Below are positions 1 through 5,305 of a DNA stretch of 5,327 nucleotides, piece after piece. Both the position numbers and the translations under genes were made by a program. Numbering within the stretch: the first letter of the stretch is position 1; the number at the start of each line of letters is the position of its first letter. The stretch is from an uncultured Ruminobacter sp. (GTDB taxonomy: Bacteria > Pseudomonadota > Gammaproteobacteria > Enterobacterales > Succinivibrionaceae): NCBI GenBank assembly GCA_900767005.1, contig CAAFXL010000242.1, positions 1 to 5,327 of the forward strand, read 5' to 3'. A model generated the notes under the pieces. That model had not been told where the DNA came from and did not search any database. It saw only the letters and a program-made list of their open reading frames with translations.

Positions 1-626
1 AACATACCTCGAAATAAATAGCTCATATCAGTAGTTTTTGAGGTATTAAATAAAGGTATTTCTATAAGTCTTGTATATTCAAAAGCATGCTTCATACTTA
101 CTACATTACTAAAATCATAATTAGGAATAGTTTCTAAGGAAGTTGCTTCAGAAAAAAGATAATCAATTCTTTTAATTTTTGAGGTATTCATTTCTGGAGC
201 GTTTTTTAAGGAAGTTAATTTATTAAATAATCCTGAAATGTTGATGACCTTTTCCCCAAATATAATAGGGTAAGATATCGCCTCAACATGAGCACCAGTT
301 TTATTATTTAATTCAGCAATCGAGAAGGGACTAAAAAAATGAAGAGTACGGGAATTAAATTCCTCATCATCAAATTTAAATTCATTAATTAACTTCATGT
401 TATAGTTAATGGTTATTGATTCAAGCGAGTTATTTAAGATTTTTTCAATAACCTTAGGTGTTACATCCTTAGGATCATTTAAAACAGGATTTAACAACTT
501 TTTTCTATAAGAACTACTACCAAAAATTCTACCAAAGAAATCACCGATAAAGCTCATAACTAATCCATAAATAAAAGGTCTTATATAAAAGGTTAAAAAT
601 AAGAACCAAAATAAAGTTGGAATCAT
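1..626 (-). CDS. BspA-like (DUF285-type) repeat protein with N-terminal membrane segment, partial
   Basis: A reading frame opens at ATG 626 and stays open for 208 codons to the left edge, so the C-terminus is missing. A stop codon lies two codons upstream of the ATG. A stop-free run of this length in such AT-rich DNA is strong evidence of coding. Residues 1-35 are very hydrophobic (Phe, Leu, Ile, Tyr), which suggests a membrane anchor or uncleaved signal. There is no lipobox and no cysteine in the visible part. Residues 36-130 match nothing I recognise. From about 133 the protein becomes repetitive with a period of 23-24 residues: units start at 147 (NTSKIKRIDYLF), 171 (DFSNVVSMKHAF) and 194 (NTSKTTDMSYLF). 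This is the pattern of BspA/DUF285 leucine-rich-like repeats, known from surface proteins of gut and oral bacteria, where some mediate adhesion. No clear Shine-Dalgarno precedes the ATG. Surface exposure and adhesion are inference. The family call is fairly sure and the function is not. Confidence 0.8.
   Translation of the reverse strand, partial: MIPTLFWFLFLTFYIRPFIYGLVMSFIGDFFGRIFGSSSYRKKLLNPVLNDPKDVTPKVIEKILNNSLESITINYNMKLINEFKFDDEEFNSRTLHFFSPFSIAELNNKTGAHVEAISYPIIFGEKVINISGLFNKLTSLKNAPEMNTSKIKRIDYLFSEATSLETIPNYDFSNVVSMKHAFEYTRLIEIPLFNTSKTTDMSYLFRGM
35..188. repeat. 13-base direct repeat inside the BspA-like gene
   Basis: The 13 bases TTTTTGAGGTATT (plus strand) occur exactly at 35-47 and 176-188. 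The copies are 141 bases apart, which is 47 codons or two protein repeat units (24 + 23). Both encode the Asn-Thr-Ser-Lys start of a repeat unit. This is the nucleotide trace of the internal protein repeats and supports the reading frame. Confidence 0.75.
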
Positions 627-750
627 AAATTAAATTGGATTTAAAAATTAAATTTAAATCTTTATTAAACCTTTTATTTTTATCTTAATTTTTAATAAAT
701 ATAAACCTCAAAAGAACTTTCTTACTAATAACAACAAAAAGAACAAAGCT

Positions 751-776
751 AAAAAAATTGGTTCAATTATTTTTTA
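751..776. terminator. Weak bidirectional terminator-like hairpin
   Basis: AATTG (756-760), a 3-base loop and CAATT (764-768) form a short stem. It is flanked by an A-run on the left and a T-run on the right, so RNA from either strand would end in a U-rich tract. The stem has only one G-C pair, so it would be weak, and such patterns arise easily by chance in DNA this AT-rich. Confidence 0.2.
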
Positions 777-811
777 ATAAGTAAAATACAAAATTATTAC
801 TTGATATTTAT

Positions 812-839
812 ATTATAATAACTTTTAACTATGACGCAA
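812..839 (-). promoter_or_regulatory. Possible sigma-70 promoter for the BspA-like gene
   Basis: On the minus strand TTGCGT (839-834) and a perfect TATAAT (817-812) are separated by 16 bases. This is the best pair I found in the gap and it points at the BspA-like gene. It would leave a 5' untranslated leader of roughly 180 bases. The -35 box matches the consensus TTGACA only in its first three bases, and TATAAT is common in AT-rich DNA, so this is suggestive only. Confidence 0.3.
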
Positions 840-867
840 AGATAATTTTAAAAATGAGGAAGATCTT

Positions 868-893
868 TTTAAAAGAAGATTTTTTCTTTTAAA
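868..893. repeat. Perfect 10-base inverted repeat
   Basis: TTTAAAAGAA (868-877) and TTCTTTTAAA (884-893) are exact reverse complements with a 6-base loop. The stem has one G-C pair. Neither strand has a clear T-run directly after the stem, so it is not a typical terminator. It could be a protein-binding palindrome or a chance structure in AT-rich DNA. Confidence 0.4.
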
Positions 894-970
894 TTTAGGC
901 TAAAAAACTAGCTCTTGACGGAAACTTTAGGTTTAGAATTTGATTTTTAGGAATAAAATTAGGAAAGATA

Positions 971-1027
971 AATAAAATTTTAAAGCGTGGATTAATTTAG
1001 AATTAAACAAAACCAAATCAATCCACG
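971..1027 (-). terminator. Probable Rho-independent terminator of the thi operon
   Basis: CGTGGATT (986-993) and AATCCACG (1020-1027) form a perfect 8-base stem with four G/C pairs. It is the most GC-rich structure in an otherwise very AT-rich gap and lies 43 bases past the thiH stop. On the minus-strand RNA it is followed by a U-rich stretch interrupted by A's (CUUUAAAAUUUU, 985-974). The 26-base loop is long, though a small inner stem (996-999 with 1004-1007) could shorten it. Position and orientation fit termination of the thi transcript. Confidence 0.5.
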
Positions 1028-1033
1028 ATTACA

Positions 1034-1055
1034 ACTTTAAGTTTAATCTTAAAGT
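1034..1055 (-). repeat. Hairpin just downstream of thiH
   Basis: ACTTTAAG (1034-1041) and CTTAAAGT (1048-1055) form a perfect 8-base stem with a 6-base loop, 14 bases past the thiH stop codon. A further ACTTTAAG (1067-1074), overlapping the stop codon, could pair with the same arm instead. No U-run follows, so it is more likely a 3'-end stabilising structure than a terminator. Confidence 0.35.
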
Positions 1056-1069
1056 CTTCTTAAGTTACT

Positions 1070-2200
1070 TTAAGCTGCAATAATTGAGCTTCTAGCCTCT
1101 CTAAAGATTGGCTCTAAACCATTATGCTTTAAAGCATCGGTTACTTCCTTAACTGATCTATCATCATTAATGATAAATTGTGGTAGGTCATCTTCACGAC
1201 ATACGGCATAACCACCAGGAGCTGTGCTTGATTGAGCACTAATTGAGGTTATAGCAATTGGTACTATAGCATCTCTAAATAGAGCATTTTCACGAGTTGA
1301 AATTGAAATTTCAAGTTCATGATCAAATAAACGCCAGGCACAAATTACCTTTATCATGTCAATGTCACCTACTGGACTTACTGGCTCAAACCCCCCAGCC
1401 GCAGGACGAAGTCTTGGGAATGACAAATTCATTCTAGTTTGCCAATAGTGTTTACGCATATATAGTAAATGCATAGCTAGAGCCACGGTATCAGCCTTCC
1501 AATCAAAAAGACCAAGTAGTGCTCCAATTCCTACTTTATCAATCCCTGCATCGCCTAATCTTTCAGGAGTTTCCATGCGATAACGCATATCAGTCTTTTT
1601 GCCTGATAAATGGTTTTGCTTATAACACTCTGGATCATAAGTTTCTTGATAAACCATTACCGCATCAACACCTAAGGTTTTTAGTTCTGCGTATTCATTC
1701 GTATCCATTGGTTGCACTTCCATTGACATGTATGATGAATACTTTTGAACAATAGGAAGCATTTCTCTAAAGTAATCCATACCGCAGCGGCGTTGGTTTT
1801 CACCAGTTACTACTAAGATATTCTCATATCCCATCTTTTGGATTGCCTGGCATTCAAGCTCAGTTTCCTCGGCATTAAGTACGCGTCTTGCAAACTTATT
1901 ATGTACTGCAAACCCGCAATAAGAACAATTATTAGAGCAAAGGTTTGATAAATAAAGGGGAACATACATACTTACCCCATTACCAAAGCGTCTACGAGTA
2001 TATTTCTTAGCTAAGATTGACATCTCTCTAAGATACTTGGTTGCTTTTGGGCTTATTAAAGCCATAAAGTCACCTAAATCTAATAATTCATCATTTCGAG
2101 CCTTACTTAGAGCCCTTAAAACCTCATTTTCTGATTTATTATCAACTTCTCTTGATAAATCCATAATATTAATTGAGGTTATTTCATCATAAAAACTCAT
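1070..2200 (-). CDS. thiH: 2-iminoacetate synthase ThiH (tyrosine lyase)
   Basis: This radical-SAM enzyme cleaves L-tyrosine to dehydroglycine (2-iminoacetate) and p-cresol, and the dehydroglycine supplies the C-N unit of the thiamine thiazole. The 376-residue product matches E. coli ThiH (377) from end to end. The iron-sulfur motif CX3CX2C is at C88, C92 and C95 (LCSNNCSYCGF). Conserved blocks follow: LLVVTGE-type ILVVTGEN, MEVQP, GVDAVMVYQETY, ETPERLGDAGIDKVGIGALLG, SFPRLRP, STREN and PGGYA. The ATG at 2200 has an AGAGG ribosome binding site (2206-2210) five bases upstream and gives the family's normal N-terminus. It starts 15 bases after the thiG stop and is the last gene of the operon. 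ThiH is oxygen-sensitive and replaces the aerobic ThiO, which fits an anaerobic or facultative host. The gene looks intact. Confidence 0.97.
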   Translation of the reverse strand: MSFYDEITSINIMDLSREVDNKSENEVLRALSKARNDELLDLGDFMALISPKATKYLREMSILAKKYTRRRFGNGVSMYVPLYLSNLCSNNCSYCGFAVHNKFARRVLNAEETELECQAIQKMGYENILVVTGENQRRCGMDYFREMLPIVQKYSSYMSMEVQPMDTNEYAELKTLGVDAVMVYQETYDPECYKQNHLSGKKTDMRYRMETPERLGDAGIDKVGIGALLGLFDWKADTVALAMHLLYMRKHYWQTRMNLSFPRLRPAAGGFEPVSPVGDIDMIKVICAWRLFDHELEISISTRENALFRDAIVPIAITSISAQSSTAPGGYAVCREDDLPQFIINDDRSVKEVTDALKHNGLEPIFREARSSIIAA

Positions 2201-2215
2201 GTTTGCCTCTTATGA

Positions 2216-3004
2216 TTAATTATTAGCTAAATTTGCTAAGAAAGCATCAAGGGGACTTGTGGCATGAGCAATTTCACTTTGCTCACCTAAACCTCCTAAA
2301 AAGCCCATACGACCAGCCTCAACAGCACTCTTCATAGCTTTAGCCATAAGTACTGGGTCTTGGGCAACGCCAATTGCGGTATTAACTAGCACAGCATCAG
2401 CCCCTAGTTCCATCGCAAGAGCTGCATCTGATGGTGAACCAATACCCGCATCAACAACTACTGGTACTTTCTTTTGGGCAATGATGATTTTAATCATTGG
2501 AATATTGCAAATACCTTGATTTGAACCAATTGGGGAACCAAGTGGCATAACGGCACTTGCTCCTGCATCAGCAAGCTTTAAGCAGAGAACTGGGTCAGCA
2601 TTACAATAAGGAAGCACTTTAAAACCTTGTTTAACTAGTTCTTCGGTTGCCTTTAAAGTTTCAACTGGATCTGGAAGAAGGTAGCGCTGTTCTGGGTGAA
2701 TTTCAACCTTAATAAAATCTGTTCCTAAAGCCTCACGAGCAAGATTGGCAGCAAAGACTGCCTCTTGGGCATTTCTTGCTCCTGAAGTATTAGGAAGTAA
2801 CTTTACGCCTAATTTTTTTAGACTTGGTAAAATTGCATCTTGTTCATTCTTAAAATCGCAACGTTTAATTGCCATAGTAACTAGTTCTGAACCGCTTGCT
2901 TTAATTGCTTCTTCTAAGCACTTACTTGTCGCAAATTTTCCGGTACCAGTAAATAGACGTGAAGTAAAAGTAACTCCACCAATTACAAGATTATCTTGTT
3001 CCAA
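2216..3004 (-). CDS. thiG: Thiazole synthase ThiG
   Basis: ThiG condenses 1-deoxy-D-xylulose 5-phosphate, dehydroglycine and sulfur from ThiS thiocarboxylate into thiazole phosphate carboxylate, and works with ThiH. The 262-residue TIM-barrel protein aligns with E. coli ThiG over its whole length. Visible blocks are LFTGTGKF (17-24), LLPNTSGA (69-76), EIHPE with the Schiff-base lysine K99 just before it (IKVEIHP), LLPDP (109-113), VLPYCNADP, AVMPLGSPIGSNQG, VVVDAGIGSPSDAA and GADAVLVNTAI. The start is the rare codon TTG at 3004, chosen because a perfect AGGAGG lies five bases upstream and the N-terminus then matches the family; the next in-frame ATG falls at residue 44, past conserved sequence. 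It starts one base after the thiS stop, so coupled translation is likely. Intact. Confidence 0.97.
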   Translation of the reverse strand: MEQDNLVIGGVTFTSRLFTGTGKFATSKCLEEAIKASGSELVTMAIKRCDFKNEQDAILPSLKKLGVKLLPNTSGARNAQEAVFAANLAREALGTDFIKVEIHPEQRYLLPDPVETLKATEELVKQGFKVLPYCNADPVLCLKLADAGASAVMPLGSPIGSNQGICNIPMIKIIIAQKKVPVVVDAGIGSPSDAALAMELGADAVLVNTAIGVAQDPVLMAKAMKSAVEAGRMGFLGGLGEQSEIAHATSPLDAFLANLANN

Positions 3005-3005
3005 T

Positions 3006-3203
3006 TTAACCTCCTGCCATTAATGTAAAAATTTCAATTTCATCGCCATCACAAATGGGTTCACTCTTAAATGAACTCTTTGGAATCACTGCCCCATTTT
3101 TTACGAGAGCAAAAGCTTCAAGCTTAATCTTTTGCTCTAAAATAAATTCTTCTAGTGTTTTAGAATTGGTTTCTAAAACCTCTGAATTAAACTTAATCTT
3201 CAT
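3006..3203 (-). CDS. thiS: Sulfur carrier protein ThiS
   Basis: ThiS is a small ubiquitin-fold protein. ThiF adenylates its C-terminal glycine, which then becomes a thiocarboxylate that donates sulfur to ThiG. The 65-residue product (E. coli 66) has the family pattern: a leading beta strand (MKIKFN), the block ALVKNGAVIPKSSF (32-45), the acidic GDEIEIF (53-59) and the invariant terminal Gly-Gly (MAGG, 62-65). The ATG at 3203 abuts the thiF stop codon (TAAATG). Its AAGGAA ribosome binding site lies inside the last codons of thiF with correct spacing. It sits between its activating enzyme and its acceptor enzyme, the usual thiFSG order. C51 is the only cysteine. Confidence 0.96.
   Translation of the reverse strand: MKIKFNSEVLETNSKTLEEFILEQKIKLEAFALVKNGAVIPKSSFKSEPICDGDEIEIFTLMAGG
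3010..3015 (-). promoter_or_regulatory. Ribosome binding site of thiG, made from the thiS Gly-Gly codons
   Basis: On the minus strand thiS ends GCA GGA GGT TAA. The two glycine codons that encode the essential C-terminal Gly-Gly spell AGGAGG with the preceding A, a perfect Shine-Dalgarno sequence five bases before the TTG start of thiG. The signal decides the thiG start and suggests translational coupling of the two genes. Confidence 0.8.
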
Positions 3204-3935
3204 TTAATTTCCTTTTATAAGCTCAAAATGCTTACAAGTTTTTGAGCTCTGAAGCTTAAAACGCCTAATGGTATCATTACGAATAAAGGTAACAAATGCG
3301 TTACGATCTTCTGTATTGGTGCCAAGAAGCTTTAAAGCCTTTTTAGCCATAAATAGAGCGATTATGCCAACCGAAGGACCAAGCACTAAGGGGATTTCCT
3401 TTTTAGGGGGAACTTCCCCTAAAATACAACGTAAGCAACCATTTTCCGTGATGGTTTTAGGATTTGAATAATCATAAAAATAATATTCGCCATCCTCTCC
3501 TTCAATGGAACCCACAATAAACATAGTCTTAGTTTTTATGGCATAATCATTAGTAGTAACTTTAGAGATAAAGTTATCACTAGCATTAATTACTAAGTCA
3601 TACTTTTTATTTAGAGCTAAAAAATCATCTAATGAGTTTAAAAAGCCTAAAGTATTAAATTTGGTAAGAGTGGAGCTTTTAGAGAGCTTTTCTTTAGCAA
3701 CCTCTGCCTTATTTTTACCTAAATCGTCATCATTAAATAAGATTTGGCGATAAAGGTTTCCGATGGAAACCGTATCGCCGTCGGCGATATCAATTTCCCC
3801 GATTCCAGCTCTTGCTAAGTACTCAAGTAATACGCCACCTAATCCCCCAGCACCAATTACTAAAACTTTAGATTGTTGAAGCTTATTAACGTCAAGCGGT
3901 TCTTTTTTAAATCTCTCTTGGTTTATTAAGGGCAT
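3204..3935 (-). CDS. thiF: ThiS adenylyltransferase ThiF
   Basis: ThiF is an E1-like enzyme that uses ATP to adenylate the ThiS C-terminus. The 243-residue product (E. coli 251) has the Rossmann ATP-binding loop GAGGLG (28-33), NLYRQILF with R63, K76 (GKNKAE) and D120 (NASDN). These correspond to the ATP-contacting Arg73, Lys86 and Asp130 of MoeB. The first zinc pair is C167/C170 (GCLRC). Two things are odd. The cysteine corresponding to E. coli Cys184, reported to form an acyl disulfide with ThiS, is absent (PPKKEIPLVLGP). The C-terminal zinc pair CxxC is reduced to C234-K-H-F, with only three cysteines in the whole protein. The N-terminal RYxRQ block is RFKKE. The ATG at 3935 lies within thiDE (29-base overlap) and has a strong AAGGAG site. 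Neighbouring thiS supports ThiF over MoeB. Confidence 0.93.
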   Translation of the reverse strand: MPLINQERFKKEPLDVNKLQQSKVLVIGAGGLGGVLLEYLARAGIGEIDIADGDTVSIGNLYRQILFNDDDLGKNKAEVAKEKLSKSSTLTKFNTLGFLNSLDDFLALNKKYDLVINASDNFISKVTTNDYAIKTKTMFIVGSIEGEDGEYYFYDYSNPKTITENGCLRCILGEVPPKKEIPLVLGPSVGIIALFMAKKALKLLGTNTEDRNAFVTFIRNDTIRRFKLQSSKTCKHFELIKGN

Positions 3936-5305
3936 CCATCCACTCCTTAATTGCTTCTTCTGGATTTTCTGCCTTAGTAATTGCAGTTACTACTGCAACG
4001 CTATCAATTCCAGTTTCTAAAACATCATTTAAGTTTTCAAGCTTAATTCCGCCAATTGCTACTAGTGGATAATTTTCCTTTAAAAGTTCAACATAGCGTT
4101 TAAGTTTAATTACGCCTTGTGGTGGTGCCTCAAAATCTTTAGTTTGGGTATCAAAGATATGACCTAAAGCAATGTAGCTAGGTTTTACTAATAAAGCTCT
4201 AAAAACCTCAGCCCAATTATGGGTTGAAACGCCTAAACGAACATTACCAATATCTAAATCTCTAAGGTCTACTTTATCTAAGTCTTCTTGACCTAAATGA
4301 ACGCCATAAGCCTTATACTTAATAGCTAATTCCCAATAGTCATCAATAAAGAGTTGAACGTCATATTTATTGGCAATTTCAACCGACTTTTTAATTTCAT
4401 TTTCAAGGAAACGTTGGCTCTTTGGTTCTTTAATACGTAGCTGCATCGTTTTTACGCCTGCTTTACATAAGCGTTCGATCCACTTTGAGCTATCAACAAT
4501 AACATAGAAGCCAAGTTTATCTTTAAGTTTTGGAAAACCATCGTCATCACAATTAAATGGATAGCGTTCGATATCAGTGATTGAATGACCAACAAGCGGA
4601 TAATCTTGGATAGTAACTTTGTCAGCAAGTGGAAGCTTAATATGCTTTTGGGGTGAACCCTCCACTGATGCACAATTTAAAAAAGATCTAGTTACATAGC
4701 CTTTAGCAAAAACTAAGGCATCTTCAACACTTAAACCTTTTGCTAAATATGAAGCTAAAGCTGATGAGAACATGCAACCTGAGCCATGAATTGAGAAACT
4801 ATCATCCTGACCAATCTTTTTATTCATGTAATAGAATGGTTTAGATAAATGCTCACTTTCTAGGTAATCAAATACTGTTTTATCAAATTTATCCTGAGGC
4901 ATAAATCCTGAGTAATCACGAATATGACCACCTTTAATTAGAACATTTTTAGCACCCAAATTTCTAAAATATAAAGCCATTTCTTTTAATGAAGCTAAAT
5001 AATCTTCTAAAGTTGAAGCATTAACCTCAAGGTTAGAGAGTTCCACACATTCAGTTAAATTTGGGGTAAAAACAGTAACTAATGGTAAAAGCTTTTTCAT
5101 GGCTTTGGCAAAGTCTATTTCTGTCATGACATAACCAGTAGTTGAAACCCCAACAGGATCCCAAACTACAGGAATATTTCTAATATTCGCATCTTCATGA
5201 TTTCTAATCGCTTCTAAGAATTTATGAATCTTTTTTAGAATTTTTTTATTAGGAATAAGACCAATCTTAATTGCCAAAATTCCATAAAAATTAGAAATAG
5301 CTAAA
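3907..5305 (-). CDS. thiDE: Bifunctional HMP/HMP-P kinase and thiamine-phosphate synthase ThiDE, 5' partial
   Basis: This fusion carries out HMP phosphorylation to HMP-PP (ThiD) and its coupling to thiazole phosphate, giving thiamine phosphate (ThiE). The frame stays open past 5277, where a TTG could be read as a start, to the end of genomic sequence. AIKIGLIPNK matches the mid-domain AVKIGML-type strand of ThiD, so roughly the first 70 residues are missing. Counting from 5277, ThiD features are VVWDPV (37-42), TPNLTE (71-76), LIKGGH (113-118) and HGSGC with the probable catalytic C168. A linker of about 30 residues leads to ThiE from about 252: FYVIVDS, QLRIKE (279-284), FIDDYW (310-315), GVHLGQEDL (325-333), GVSTH (349-353), GHIFDTQTK (372-380) and VAIGGI (406-411). 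The ThiE half closely follows E. coli ThiE. It overlaps thiF by 29 bases. It occupies the place of thiE in the E. coli operon. Confidence 0.95.
3943..3948 (-). promoter_or_regulatory. Ribosome binding site of thiF inside thiDE
   Basis: AAGGAG on the minus strand lies seven bases before the thiF ATG (3935). It reads in the thiDE frame as Lys-Glu. It fixes the thiF start and so makes the 29-base overlap of the two genes real rather than an artefact of choosing a far-upstream start. Confidence 0.75.

Larger units (their letters stand above)
627..1069. other. AT-rich intergenic gap without genes
   Basis: These 443 bases separate the stop of thiH from the start of the BspA-like gene. The plus strand contains no CAT triplet here, so no minus-strand gene can begin with ATG. 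The only two plus-strand ATGs (831 and 854) open frames of 4 and 12 codons. Base composition is extreme: 661-720 has 8 G/C in 60. I see no tRNA, rRNA or known riboswitch. The gap holds several inverted repeats and one promoter-like pair of boxes, listed separately. Confidence 0.8.

Noticed and set aside
854..892. Plus-strand 12-codon ORF (MRKIFLKEDFFF) resembling a Phe-rich leader peptide, overlapping a hairpin
   Set aside because: There is no Shine-Dalgarno sequence, only four Phe codons, no downstream plus-strand gene to regulate, and AT-rich DNA makes TTT codons common.
914..943. Plus-strand TTGACG followed by a TTTGAT-like box as a promoter
   Set aside because: The -10 match is poor and nothing is encoded downstream on the plus strand except antisense to thiH.
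627..1069. TPP riboswitch or other thiamine-linked RNA element
   Set aside because: The gap is downstream of the operon, and I could not find the conserved THI-box pieces such as CTGAGA. A riboswitch would be expected to the right of the window.
1519..1755. Plus-strand ORF of 78 codons antisense to thiH
   Set aside because: It lies entirely within the well-conserved thiH gene, has no family resemblance and no supporting signals, so it is a shadow frame.
2745..3023. Plus-strand ORF of 92 codons antisense to thiG and thiS
   Set aside because: It is antisense to strongly conserved coding sequence and shows no recognisable domain or ribosome binding site.
3268..3471. Plus-strand ORF of 67 codons antisense to thiF
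   Set aside because: It is a shadow of the thiF reading frame with no recognisable product.
4340..4350. Asp in place of the usual Asn in the ThiE motif FINDYW (here FIDDYW)
   Set aside because: This is a conservative change beside the key Asp, all other ThiE motifs are intact, and I cannot show that it alters activity.
4500..4560. Possibility that thiD and thiE are separate genes here
   Set aside because: The frame is continuous through the linker with no stop, and I saw no ribosome binding site plus start that would begin ThiE separately.
4452..4673. Minus-strand ORF of 73 codons in another frame within thiDE
   Set aside because: It overlaps the ThiD-ThiE linker and ThiE start in a different frame. 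The ThiDE frame is continuous and conserved, so there is no sign of a frameshift.
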